A stretch of DNA of 64,000 bases from Brachionus manjavacas (lineage: Eukaryota; Rotifera; Eurotatoria; Ploima; Brachionidae), in NCBI GenBank assembly GCA_019054805.1, contig JAHQIY010000003.1:2542001-2606000 (forward strand), read 5' to 3'. The position numbers were made by a program, and so were the translations under genes. Below, piece after piece: positions 35,118 to 46,335 of this stretch. Position 1 is the first letter of the stretch. Each line of letters opens with the position of its first letter. A model generated the notes under the pieces. The model made no database searches, had not been told where the DNA came from, and was given only the letters and a program-made list of their open reading frames with translations.

Positions 35118-36650
35118 ATTAAATTCAAAACTTACCGCATTCCAGACGACCCGGTACAATATCACTTTGTATCTGATGCTACCACAACATCATTCGGATT
35201 TATTATCAACAATAAATGTGCGTTCGCTGGTCAATTCAACTGAAACTATATCAGTACTCATACCATTAAAACAAATATGTGACAATGCTGAGGAAGATAA
35301 CCTTCCATAATCTGACAATATGGGAACAATTGCTGCAATCAAAAAGAACAGGATGAAATATAAATCCTTATCTCCTATTGGAAACATAACATTGGCCGAC
35401 ATACTCCGCAAACAAAGAAACTTCTTTGAGACTAGAGTGACTCCCATGTACATAGCCAGTGAGTTAAATCCTGCTGACGCCATTTCAAGAATAAAATGGA
35501 ACGAATACATCTATCAATGGATTCCATTCACAAAATTCTTCAGAAAAGAATACGATCGGGGTAAATTACTTAATAAACTTAAGGTTCACTTAGAAATGGT
35601 CCATCCATTAGAAAATAGTCTCAGATTCAATAATCAGGAAGAGCTGTTTGTGAAATCCGAAGCATCAAGAATAGCCTTTTCCTTAAAAAGACAAGCATCC
35701 ACATCAATAAAACTTCTAGCAAAGAAACAGAAACTTCCTTTTGCAAATCAAGACGTTCATGTAGACGAAGTGCAATTGGCAGAAAATACCATACCGCCAA
35801 CTATTAGAACAAACGAAGGGACGGTTGAATTAGAACTGTTCAACTCCCAAATGAGGGATTTATCGGACATACCATCTCTTCGAGAAGAATTGGAAAACCC
35901 TGAAACATCATTTGATGGCATTAGATATCAACAACAATTCATTCCACATCTGGAAACAATAAGTGAAGCGGAGGAAGTTGAATCACAAAATGGGGATAAA
36001 ACAAAAACGATACAGGAGTACGAATCAACGGATGAAGAAAGTATTGAATTTGTAGCTATATATCCAAAAGCGCTATTAGATAATACAGTTGACCCTGAAA
36101 AAGTAAAAATTTAAAAATCAAAGTCTCTTACCTTAGAAGAAAGAGGTCCCTTTATCGCAGAATGGTCTCCTCTAATAAAATATCAACGACTAAATACGGA
36201 GCAGGAAACTGAACTGACATGGCCGGAATATAGACCTCGGATAGAACGAATATCAAGGTCAACATCATTACCAAATATTGGAACAGACTATAATTTTCAC
36301 CTTGAAGATTCTTTAAGAAAACCTAAAAACAAAGCTGCAGAACAGCATGAACCGGACTGCTTTGTATATCCAGACGAAAAACGGAGTCGGTTAAACAATA
36401 CTGAAAAAGATCAAACAAACGGTATTGAATCTGAAATTGTGACGTTAATTGATGAATTGATCAGCCAAGTCGAAACAGCAAACAAACGAGTTTGATCCAG
36501 AAGCACGTTTGATCCAGAAGCACGTTTGATCCAGAATATGATAATTTGGACGAATCACCAAATCATAAAATTATGGCATTGGGCATAAATTATTATAATT
36601 TCGAATCAGAAACTGAATATGAATTCGAACTTGAAACTGAATAAGCATGG
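35118..36650 (+). mobile_element. Fossil of an LTR- or DIRS-type retroelement (RNase H region)
   Basis: The first part reads YHFVSDATTTSFGFIINNK, then DNMGTIAAIKKNR and PMYIASELNPADAISR. This is the RNase H order (SDA-start, DNxxxVA, NxxADxxSR) of LTR and DIRS-type pol proteins. It is followed by a long acidic region of unknown kind, open to 36114. Reverse transcriptase, integrase and terminal repeats are not seen. It is broken in a few places and partial. Whether it is Ty3, Pao/BEL or DIRS kin cannot be decided from this part. Confidence 0.6.
36488..36538 (+). repeat. 17-bp motif in three tandem copies
   Basis: gtttgatccagaagcac and close variants occur three times in a row near the end of the retroelement fossil. 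It looks like local slippage. Confidence 0.8.
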
Positions 36651-36749
36651 TTCTAGGTGAAGGTCGTAACATTCACAAATTTGGTTAAACTGCAGTCTAA
36701 ACTGCAGACTATAATTTTCACTATAAATTTAAGGTTTTTATTATTTTCT

Positions 36750-37580
36750 TTATCTTCAATGTGACCTTATACATTGAAGATTATGCGCAGTTCGTCTATG
36801 TTTACTGAATCCTGATTGCTCATGTATAAGTAATTTATTGTTTCCAAGAAAATTATATATTCTGGTGTAAATAATACATTCAAGTAACTTTCCAAGACAA
36901 CCTGTCATACTAATTGGACGATAGTTATTAGGGTCTTGAGTAGGAGAAGATTTCTTAGGGATCATCGTTATAGTTGCTATTTTCCAGAATTTTGGCATTT
37001 GGCTTATTTCCAAACTCATGTTAAAAAGTTGACTTATTTCAATTAGAGTCATTAAAGGTAAATATTTAACATAAGGTTGTGGATACGATCAAGGCCAGAC
37101 CTCCCTATTTCTTCTGGTTTCTTTAAAGCTTTGTAATTTCTAAGAGACGGATAAGTTCTTATAGATTATTTTGAAATTTAATTTTTACTATGTCCCTTAT
37201 TGTTTGTGAAACTTCACAATTATCATTTGATTAAATAAGATTAAGCTGAGGGCAAAATGTTGTGGCTAAAAGTTTACCAAAAATTTTTCCTTTATCTGTG
37301 CCTGAATTAAATTCTTTGCTATCTTTAACTAATGTCGGTATTTGTCTTGTAGGTTTTTTTGTCCTTAACTTATTTAAATTCCTCCTAAAAGGCCTACTTG
37401 AAAATGGATTTTTTTCAATTTAATTCATAAACTCGAGCCAGTTTTGATTCCAAAATTATTTAAGACCAAGACGTAGCTCAGATGTAAGCTAATTAAATGA
37501 AACCTTTTAAGAAGGACATCTTGATTTTTGGAAAGGTTAGCTAAAAACCTATTTTTATTAAAATTAAACAAATTATTTTA
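36750..37580 (-). mobile_element. LINE-B fragment, minus orientation
   Basis: On the minus strand it runs from FNKNRFLANLSKNQD (about 37570-37520) through the linker to TLIEISQLFNMSLEISQMPK, TITMIPKKSSPTQDPNNYRP and NKLLIHEQSGFSKHRRTAHN (36756-37052), the N-terminal part of the reverse transcriptase. It ends inside that domain near 36760. Head-to-head with it, the next piece runs in plus orientation from about 37590. Confidence 0.75.
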
Positions 37581-38990
37581 ATTCTTTCTAATTTTCAAAT
37601 GACATAGAATTCAAAACTAATGAATAAAATGAAAATGCTTCGGAAAAATCTTATCTTTTTAGTCCTAATTCTGATTTAATCGATACTTAGAAAGATTTCG
37701 AAATAATTAATTCTAACTCTGAATTCTTTAGACATTATAATCAGTGTAATTTAAATGATCCAATTTTCTAAATGAATTAATTATGGCTTTAAAAAGATTG
37801 AAAAATGAGGCAGCATCAGGACCTGACCAAATTCATAATTTAATGTAAATAAACTAACCTAGAAATTCATTAATAGAAATCATAGAACTTATTAATTTAT
37901 CTCTTGGAGAAGGCTAGATTCCTAAAGCGTGAAAAACTTCGAACATTACTATGATTCAAAAAAAGGCCTCTATTTTACAAGATCCTTTAAATTAAAGACC
38001 AATTAGTATATCGAGTTGTTTAGGAAAGTTACTTTAACAGATAGTTTTTCTAAGATTATACAATGTTTTGGAACAAAATTCAGTCCTTATTCAGGAGCAG
38101 TCTGGATTAAGAAAAGACCGGCGAACATCAGATAATCTATTCTTTTAAATTCAAAAAATCTTTTTTTTCTTGCCAGCGCTGGACTTGCTGGGTAAGTGTT
38201 TTTAAAAATTTTTCTATTTATTTTCAATTTTCAATCAATTTTCTTGAGTCAATTTTTAAAACCAAATATAATTATTTCGAATTGTTTTAAAAATTAAATT
38301 TCTCCAAAATGGTTTGATAAGTATTTAAAATTATATTATACAAATCTGGGTAATGATAAATCAATTTTTTTTGTGATTTACTGAAACAAATATTTCATTT
38401 TTTCTTTTTATTTTGTGGTACTTGCAAAAAAGAGTCTGAAAATTACAAGCTGTCATTTTCACACTGACTTTGAAGATATATCTGTTGAATTTTACTCTGT
38501 TAAAAGGAATGTAGATTTCCTTTTTTTGTTAAAAACCACAATCGTTATCAGATTTTGATTTCATAAAAATCTTGAGCAGTGTAATACCTTATTATTTAAA
38601 TTGTAGAACCACAATTATAGGAGAATTAAATATGGATGATAATATAAATCCGGTGAAAATTGTTTTGTTAAATTTTTAAAGGATTATAACTTAAAACTTT
38701 ACTAATGAACTTTCACGAATAAGTTTCTTAAACAGCTCTAGATAAATTAAAGCTAAGTTAAGTTATGTCGACCATTTTATACATCGCCAAGATTTTGATT
38801 CTTTATCAAGTTTGTTGGTTGATCTAACAGTGATCTAAAATTTTTAATGGGTTCATTTCCTATTTCCGTTGAAAGATCATATATTACCCCTTCACATTTC
38901 AGGTTAATCAAAGAAAGAAATATTGCTATGTTTGGTAACTTAAAGAAGAGGAAAAAAAATTTAGAGCGTAACTTCCAATTTTACAAAGTT
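37518..38990 (-). repeat. Inverted partial copy of the 4.78-kb unit at the array edge
   Basis: This 1.47-kb block is the reverse complement of the end of unit 1 and start of unit 2 (about 43893-45364). It carries a LINE-B piece (37590-38170, here in plus sense) and a second LINE endonuclease piece. Identity is high but visibly lower than among units 2-5. At 38990/38991 it meets the first direct unit head-on with at most 1-2 bp of shared sequence, so the array starts with a head-to-head inversion. Confidence 0.85.
38200..38990 (+). mobile_element. Fragment of a second LINE (LINE-C) endonuclease, in the inverted copy
   Basis: The plus strand reads SCHFHTDFEDISVEFYSVKR, TIIGELNMDDNINPVKI (a GDFN-like block) and DHFIHRQDFDS. 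Near the end comes GSFPISVERSYITPSHFRLI at 38847, the place of the SDHFPI motif. Order and spacing fit an APE-type LINE endonuclease distinct from LINE-B. Stops and frame changes are present. Its reverse copies lie in each direct unit (for example 43893-44690, minus). Confidence 0.45.
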
Positions 38991-39222
38991 ACACTGATTA
39001 TAATGTCTAAAGAATTCAGAGTTAGAATTAAGTATTTCGAAATCTTTCTCAGTATCGATCAAATCAGAATTAGGACTTAAAAGATAAGATTTTTCCGAAG
39101 CATTTTCATTTTATTCATTAGTTTTGAATTCTATGTCATTTGAAAATTAGAAAGAATTAAAATAATTTGTTTAATTTTAATAAAAATAGGTTTTTAGCTA
39201 ACCTTTCCAAAAATCAAGATAA

Positions 39223-40013
39223 CCTCTTAGAAATGAAGACGATGATTTTGATGAAGTATATGACGCATTTAACAGTGATGTTGAAGATGATGAAGAATGC
39301 GATGAAGATAAAAGCTTTGAAGTCGATGAAAATTCATGTTCAAACGAGGATTCTGATTACGAAGAGGAGGAATTTAATGATTCAGATTGTACTATTTATG
39401 ATTCGGATTTCAGCGACAGTGAATTAGAAGAATCTAACGTGAATGAGTCAAACTCTTCTTTAAATAATAGCGATAAGGAAAAGGTTCTGATAATTATAAT
39501 GAAGAAGATAGCGGTGATATAGAATGTGATAAAGAGAATACAGCTCCTAAAAAGAAAAGAAAAATTCCTACTGGCTTTACTAGAAATGTGACCAAATTGA
39601 GAAAAATAATGGAAAATAATACAACTCAATCCAAAACTCCAACTCAAGCTAAAACACCAACTCAAGCTTAAACACAAACTCAAGCTAAAACTCCAACTCA
39701 AGCTAAAGAATCAGCTCTATCTAAATCCCAAGTAGCATCTAAAACTCTAACAAATGCTAAAAAGTCAGTCCCAGCTGAGTCGCCAGTATCACCTTTAAAA
39801 GAATATGAAATTCAACATTTCTCCAAACAGTGTCTTAGATGCAATTTACATTTTAGGCTTTCTAAAGAAAGAGATGCTTGGATTTCTTGTGAAAAATGCG
39901 ATAATTGGGTTTGCGGAAATTGTTGGCCTAAAGGATTAAGATCAAATCAATCTTATTATTGTATCGGTAAACGAACAAAAAGAGCTAAAATCATTTTGTA
40001 TTCGTTTAATTAA
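39223..40013 (+). pseudogene. Acidic, NLS- and PHD-finger-like reading frame, unit 1
   Basis: An open frame without a start codon begins with a very acidic region (EDDDFDEVYDAF, then YEEEEFNDSD) and a Ser/Asn-rich part. Next come an SV40-like nuclear signal (PKKKRK), then TPTQAK repeats, and finally a Cys-rich finger. In the finger, CLRCNLHF is followed by WISCEKCDNWVCGNCWPKGL and a last YYC. The spacing Cx2C...Cx2C...Cx2C...C with the WxxC and W residues suggests a PHD-type finger. CR1-type LINE ORF1 proteins and chromatin proteins both carry such fingers. The frame is interrupted twice, in the same way in all five copies, so it was dead before the array grew. It sits between two LINE-B pieces. 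Source element unknown. Confidence 0.5.
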
Positions 40014-40185
40014 ATAAAAAAGATCAAACACACATATATAAGACTCTAAATAACAGTTTAAATAAATTTAGTTTCTGCAAACACATCTTTCAAATTTGTT
40101 CAATTAATTGCCGGCTAATATAATCAATCCTCTATTAGTCGTTAATTTTGACACTAATTTTTGCAAAAAATGACTATTTTGGTCA

Positions 40186-40262
40186 TATTCAAATTTAGTA
40201 TCCCATATTTTGGTTATAGTTAAACCTAGTATCCCATATTTAACGACAATGTCGGTAATTGA
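40186..40262. repeat. Unit 1 counterpart of the hairpin site, rearranged
   Basis: Only the right arm (tttaacgacaatgtcggtaa, ending 40260) is present. In place of the palindrome and left arm stands a short direct repeat of tagtatcccatatt on both sides of tggttatagttaaacc. Confidence 0.8.
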
Positions 40263-42102
40263 AGATCGTTACGTTAGCTTACCAAAAACTTTAGTAACAT
40301 TAATTAAGGAAAATAGAAAAGTAAGAAGGCTTTTCCAAAAATCTGGATATCTTTCTCTAATAAGTCGTCATTAATAAGCTTACATCTTAGCTACGTCACT
40401 GTCTAAAAAAATTTTGGAATCAAAACTTGCTCGAATTCATAAATAAAACAGAAAAATATCCGCTGTCAAGTAGGCCTTTTTGGAGAAAAATTAATAAGCT
40501 CAGATCAAACAAATGCACAAGACAAATTGCATCACTTCTTAAAGACGGTAAAGAATTTAATACGGATAAAGATAAAGGAAATTCTTTGGAGATCTGTTAG
40601 CCACTACTTTTAGTCCTCATCTCGATTTCGTCGAATCAGAGGAAAATTGTAAAATATAACATGAGGTAAGAGATTTCTCAAAAAATAAGGTACTAAACAA
40701 TTTAAATGAGCCTATCAATCTTTTAGAAAATTAAAAATGCCTTAAAAAAAACTAAAAGAACTGGCAAAACTAAAAGGTTGTGGTCTAGATCGTATTCACA
40801 ATCTAATGTTAAAAAACTTACCTATAGTGACTCTAATTGAAATTAGTCAACTTTTTAACATGAGTTTGGAAATAGGCCAAGTGCCAAAATTCTGGAAAAT
40901 AGCAACCATAACGATGATCCCTAAGAAATCTTCTCCTACTCAAGACCCTAATAACTATCGTCCAATTAGTATGACAAGTTGTCTTGGAAAGTTACTTGAA
41001 CGTATTAATTTCACCAGAATATATAATTTTCTTGAAAATAATAAATTACTTAAACATGAGCAATCAGGATTCAGTAAACACAGACGCACTGCAGATAATC
41101 TTTATTTTCTCATTCAAAAAGTCGTAGAGTCTTTTAATAGAAAGAAAAAAGTCTGCTGTCTATATTTTGACATTTCTAAAGCTTTTGATAGAGTTTGGCA
41201 CAATGGATTAATTTACAAGCTAATTAAAATTGACCTACCTCCTTATATTATTTATTGGATAAGATTATTTCTGTATTAAAGATCTTTTAGAGTAAATGTA
41301 AATGGTCATCTAAGTGATCAATATCCTATTAGAGCAGGAGTCCCACATGGGTCAGTAATTAGTCGACTTCTTTTTAGCATTTTTATAAATGACATACCAA
41401 AAAGAAACAAAACAAATTGCCAATACTCTTTTCTTTTCGTAGATTATTTCGCTCCTTTTTTTGTTTTTAAAAAGACAGGAAATCTTGAAAAATTGATTAA
41501 TAAGTACTTAAAAGAAGTTGAAAGATGGCTTTTCAAAGGGAAAATGAAAATTTCTATCGGAAGATTAGGTTACATGATCTTTGAGAAAATAACTAAATTT
41601 AAAATAAATCTTAACATTTTAAATTAAATAAAATTAATGACAGCAACTTAAATAACGAAGAAAAAGTGAATTTCTAAGTATCACGTTAGACTCAAAACTT
41701 ACATTTAGTCCAATGGTAGATGAATTAAAAGAACGCTGTAACTCTAGACTTAATTTAATAAAATATCTTTCAAATAGAAAATGGGGTCTTAAACCAGAAA
41801 CATTAGGTAATCTTTACAAATCCGTAATAGGATCAATTTTGGATTATTCTTTTCCTTGTTTAAATTTATTCTCAGAAACTAACATTAAAAAAATACAAGT
41901 TTTTCAAAATTCAGCAGTTCGATAAAACTTCCCCTCCAATATAATGCACCAAGAAGCCTTCAATAAACTTAATTACTAAAAGTTACAAATTGACTTTTTG
42001 AGTTGAGTGAGAGAAATGTCAAGGCAGGATTTAGTCATTCTGTCCCACTGGTCGTGAAACTGGTAGAAGAATATAGGGAAGGTTTGGAATCAAGATATAT
42101 CT
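40240..42102 (+). mobile_element. LINE-B stretch in unit 1 (linker and reverse transcriptase)
   Basis: Reads SLPKTLVTLIKENRKVRRLF, then the linker, then an open reverse transcriptase frame at 40806-41279. That frame includes TITMIPKKSSPTQDPNNYRP, EQSGFSKHRRTADN and CCLYFDISKAFDRVWHNGLI. The catalytic block near 41430 reads FVDYF, not the expected YADD. The thumb (ERCNSRLNLIKYLSNRKWGL) is at 41728. It lacks the 3' tail: at 42103 it meets unit sequence (tcttctaggatgg). In units 2-5 only the first ~320 bp remain. Confidence 0.8.
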
Positions 42103-42175
42103 TCTAGGATGGTTTTCATTTCATCTATCACGGATATTTTTTATCAAATAGACTAGTCTAAACGTAACATTCTCT

Positions 42176-42446
42176 CAATTGGATATAACTTAACTCTTAG
42201 GTTTTTAGCGATTTTAATTCTTAAATTTATATTAGTCTTACGGATTTTTCTATTTTGATAAAAAATTGGTAAAAAAAAATGGATTCTCTAAGCAACATTT
42301 TTATGCTTTGAAAAATAATCGACAATTCGATTACTCTTTGTTGTAAAGAAATTGCAAATTGTCATTTGTGCTAAGAAACTATTTAAGAATTAGAAAAGCA
42401 ATTGAAAATCCTATGTACATAAAATCATTATGGAAATCTTACTTAG
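42176..42446. repeat. 271-bp segment present only in unit 1
   Basis: Units 2-5 read cattctct directly followed by tcttatggc. In unit 1, 271 bp of AT-rich sequence lie between these. It is either an insertion into unit 1 or a loss in the ancestor of units 2-5. No inverted ends or coding content recognised. Confidence 0.8.
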
Positions 42447-42611
42447 TCTTATGGCTTAAGTGAATTGTACTTTTTGATGATTGCTAGAAATTATTTTAAA
42501 AAAGAAAAATTTAATGCAAAACTATGTTTTTATTTATTTAATTGATTAAATCGCTAAAAATATAAAGAAAGAAGGTTCTTAAAAATTGAACTAAAAATTT
42601 GAGGAAAAAAT

Positions 42612-42873
42612 TTAATAACTGTATCCTCCATATAAGTTAGAGCTGTAATATCCTGGGTAATATCCATTTTTTCAGGTGCTCGGCATCTCTGAATTCGTGA
42701 TAGTCAATTCGTCCATTTCGGTTTCTGTCAACTAAAGAAAATTCATCCTGTGAATTTTTGTAATTGGAATATGGGTTTGAATATGGATGAGAGTTTTGAT
42801 AGAATGCGCCGTATTCGTTTCGATCAATTGAATGATCCATCCCGGAAATATTTAAAAATTTAAAATATGACAT
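42612..42873 (-). pseudogene. EF-hand ORF of unit 1, frameshifted
   Basis: Same small EF-hand gene as in units 2-5, but with one extra base after residue 66 of the protein. The frame then ends as AEHLKKWILPRILQL instead of the Tyr/Gly-rich tail. The calcium-binding loop itself is intact. Confidence 0.7.
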
Positions 42874-42947
42874 TTTTGGAAACTCTGATTGGAAACTTTG
42901 AATTATTTTATATGCTGGTCTTTAAAATTTTTTCATACTTATTTATA

Positions 42948-43237
42948 GTTTCAGTTGAGTAACAAATGAATGAATTATTCTCAATAATTGATGTATTTAA
43001 AAATTAATTATTTTTCTTAACGTCAATAAACTTTTTAATTGATTCATACCGATTTGATTAGTAAGATATTTTTTAACTTATTTTTATTCTTGATTTTTTT
43101 AAAATAATTAAATACAGGACATATAAACGGTCCAAGTTATGTTTACGCCTAATTATTTTTTCCATTTATTATTTTTTTAATATTTAATTACGTCAAATAG
43201 ATATGAGTGAATCATTCAATTATCACTCAACTGAAAC
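42948..43237. mobile_element. 290-bp MITE with TA target site, unit 1
   Basis: The ends gtttcagttgagtaacaaat and, reversed, gtttcagttgagtgataatt are imperfect inverted repeats of over 25 bp, flanked by TA on both sides as for Tc1/mariner-type elements. The inside is AT-rich and non-coding. It lies just upstream of the EF-hand ORF. Confidence 0.75.
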
Positions 43238-43489
43238 TAAAAATGAGTAAAAAAACTAATTTTTGATCTGTTTTGAATTTTTATTTTTAATTTTTGATCT
43301 TTTTTTGATCTGTTAAATACCATTTTTTTTGTTTTTTCTTTATGTTTACTCGATGAAAGTTAATAAAATTTAATTGCATCTTTCTTTATTTTTTAAAATA
43401 AATTAATTTTATTCCTCCAATTAATACAAAATACATAATAACTAGATTTTAAACTTTTCTTATAAAAAATATTTTCATTTTAAGATTAT

Positions 43490-43895
43490 CTCTCTCGTTC
43501 TTGTACTGAGAAAACATTTTGGAGTTAATAAGGCGCCGTTTGCCGTTCAATTGAGTTTAAAAGGCGGCCGCATTTAAAAATCCTCAGTCTCCTCTAAAAA
43601 AATTTCCTCTCTCAATTTTTACCTGCCGACCCAGGACTATTCAATTTTTTATAAACAGTCCTTGAGTAAAATTTTTCCCTTTATTCTTAAAAGGGGCGCT
43701 AAAAATTTTTCTCCCACTTTTCTTTCCCGAGTGAAAATTTTGTCGATTTGGTTAATGGGCTGGTACTAAAACAAATAAGTGGGAACGCTCCTAATTTTTA
43801 TCTTACTTGATTCTGCTTTTCCAGAGTAATCCCATTTTTTAATTTCCGTTCCTCAGCTTAATTTTTCCTACAATTTTGTTCCTAAGGGGATACTT
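43490..43895. other. GC-richer, pyrimidine-biased segment of the unit (unit 1)
   Basis: About 400 bp with much higher GC than the rest of the unit, including ggcgccgtttgccgttc, a gcggccgc site and several C-rich tracts (cccactttctttcccgag-like). Counterparts begin near 48283, 53065, 57847 and 62635. I found no open frame, no tRNA or rRNA signature and no inverted ends. It could be a promoter or leader of one of the LINEs (minus sense, next to LINE-C), a non-coding RNA gene or an old unrelated insertion. Confidence 0.5.
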
Positions 43896-44690
43896 TGTAA
43901 AATTGGAAGTTACGCTCTAAATTTTTTTTCCTCTACTTTAAGTTACCAAACATAGCAATATTTCTTTCTTTGATTAACCTGAAATGTGAAGGGGTAATAT
44001 ATGATCTTTCAACGGAAATAGGAAATGAACCCATTAAAAATTTTAGATCACTGTTAGATCAACCAACAAACATGATAAAGAATAAAAATCTTGGCGATGT
44101 ATAAAATGGTCGACATAACTTAACTTAGCTTTAATTTATCTAGAGCTGTTTAAGAAACTTATTCGTGAAAGTTCATTAGTAAAGTTTTTTAAGTTATAAT
44201 CCTTTAAAAATTTAACAAAACAATTTTCACCGGATTTATATTATCATCCATATTTAATTCTCCTATAATTGTGGTTCTACAATTTAAATAATAAGGTATT
44301 ACACTGCTCAAGATTTTTATGAAATCAAAATCTGATAACGATTGTGGTTTTTAACAAAAAAGGAAATCTACATTCCTTTTAACAGAGTAAAATTCAACAG
44401 ATATATCTTCAAAGTCAGTGTGAAAATGACAGCTTGTAATTTTCAGACTCTTTTTTGCAAGTACCACAAAATAAAAAAGAAAAATGAAATATTTGTTTCA
44501 GTAAATCACAAAAAAAATTGATTTATCATTACCCAGATTTGTATAATATAATTTTAAATACTTATCAAACCATTTTGGAGAAATTTAATTTTTAAAACAA
44601 TTCGAAATAATTATATTTGGTTTTAAAAATTGACTCAAGAAAATTGATTGAAAATTGAAAATAAATAGAAAAATTTTTAAAAACACTTAC
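43893..44690 (-). mobile_element. LINE-C endonuclease fragment in unit 1
   Basis: Minus-strand counterpart of the piece at 38200-38990, with the same GELNMDDN and DHFIHRQ blocks and a short cttacccagcaagtccag junction to LINE-B near 44690-44727. Equivalent pieces occur at about 48700-49480, 53485-54280, 58275-59065 and 63060-63860. Confidence 0.45.
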
Positions 44691-44726
44691 CCAGCAAGTC
44701 CAGCGCTGGCAAGAAAAAAAAGATTT

Positions 44727-45296
44727 TTTGAATTTAAAAGAATAGATTATCTGATGTTCGCCGGTCTTTTCTTAATCCAGACTGCTCCTGAATAAGGACT
44801 GAATTTTGTTCCAAAACATTGTATAATCTTAGAAAAACTATCTGTTAAAGTAACTTTCCTAAACAACTCGTTATACTAATTGGTCTTTAATTTAAAGGAT
44901 CTTGTAAAATAGAGGCCTTTTTTTGAATCATAGTAATGTTCGAAGTTTTTCACGCTTTAGGAATCTAGCCTTCTCCAAGAGATAAATTAAAAAGTTCTAT
45001 GATTTCTATTAATGAATTTCTAGGTTAGTTTATTTACATTAAATTATGAATTTGGTCAGGTCCTGATGCTGCCTCATTTTTCAATCTTTTTAAAGCCATA
45101 ATTAATTCATTTAGAAAATTGGATCATTTAAATTACACTGATTATAATGTCTAAAGAATTCAGAGTTAGAATTAATTATTTCGAAATCTTTCTAAGTATC
45201 GATTAAATCAGAATTAGGACTAAAAAGATAAGATTTTTCCGAAGCATTTTCATTTTATTCATTAGTTTTGAATTCTATGTCATTTGAAAATTAGAA
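44727..45296 (-). mobile_element. LINE-B fragment at the unit 1/2 boundary
   Basis: Reverse complement of 37590-38170. On the minus strand it reads the LINE-B linker and early reverse transcriptase (NEAASGPDQIHNLM, TITMIQKKAS-like, SCLGKLL-like) with many stops. It repeats at each later unit boundary, for example 59095-59650. Confidence 0.65.
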
Positions 45297-45366
45297 AGAA
45301 TTAAAATAATTTGTTTAATTTTAATAAAAATAGGTTTTTAGCTAACCTTTCCAAAAATCAAGATAA

Positions 45367-46157
45367 CCTCTTAGAAATGAAGACGATGATTTTGATGAAG
45401 TATATGACGCATTTAACAGTGATGTTGAAGATGATGAAGAATGCGATGAAGATAAAAGCTTTGAAGTCGATGAAAATTCATGTTCAAACGAGGATTCTGA
45501 TTACGAAGAGGAGGAATTTAATGATTCAGATTGTACTATTTATGATTCGGATTTCAGCGACAGTGAATTAGAAGAATCTAACGTGAATGAGTCAAACTCT
45601 TCTTTAAATAATAGCGATAAGGAAAAGGTTCTGATAATTATAATGAAGAAGATAGCGGTGATATAGAATGTGATAAAGAGAATACAGCTCCTAAAAAGAA
45701 AAGAAAAATTCCTACTGGCTTTACTAGAAATGTGACCAAATTGAGAAAAATAATGGAAAATAATACAACTCAATCCAAAACTCCAACTCAAGCTAAAACA
45801 CCAACTCAAGCTTAAACACAAACTCAAGCTAAAACTCCAACTCAAGCTAAAGAATCAGCTCTATCTAAATCCCAAGTAGCATCTAAAACTCTAACAAATG
45901 CTAAAAAGTCAGTCCCAGCTGAGTCGCCAGTATCACCTTTAAAAGAATATGAAATTCAACATTTCTCCAAACAGTGTCTTAGATGCAATTTACATTTTAG
46001 GCTTTCTAAAGAAAGAGATGCTTGGATTTCTTGTGAAAAATGCGATAATTGGGTTTGCGGAAATTGTTGGCCTAAAGGATTAAGATCAAATCAATCTTAT
46101 TATTGTATCGGTAAACGAACAAAAAGAGCTAAAATCATTTTGTATTCGTTTAATTAA
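45367..46157 (+). pseudogene. Acidic/PHD-finger-like remnant, unit 2
   Basis: Same sequence, same two interruptions and same ends as the unit 1 copy. Confidence 0.5.
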
Positions 46158-46335
46158 ATAAAAAAGATCAAACACACATATATAAGACTCTAAATAACAG
46201 TTTAAATAAATTTAGTTTCTGCAAACACATCTTTCAAATTTGTTCAATTAATTGCCGGCTAATATAATCAATCCTCTATTAGTCGTTAATTTTGACACTA
46301 ATTTTTGCAAAAAATGACTATTTTGGTCATATTCA

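Larger units (their letters stand above)
38991..45134 (+). repeat. Array unit 1 (6144 bp, founder-like long form)
   Basis: Contains in order: the PHD-finger-like remnant, a LINE-B stretch running nearly to the end of the reverse transcriptase (40240-42102), a 271-bp extra segment (42176-42446), a broken EF-hand ORF (minus), the 290-bp MITE, the GC-richer segment (43490-43895), LINE-C (minus) and LINE-B (minus, 44727-45134). Relative to units 2-5 it lacks the left arm of the hairpin near 40186 and the ~400-bp AT-rich segment that stands where most of its LINE-B is. Confidence 0.9.

Noticed and set aside
35190-35510. 106-codon minus-strand frame
   Set aside because: It is antisense to the RNase H part of the retroelement fossil.
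39396-39701. Minus-strand 101-codon frame present in every unit (Ser/Leu/Phe-rich)
   Set aside because: It is the reverse of the acidic and TPTQAK-repeat region. Repetitive composition explains its openness.
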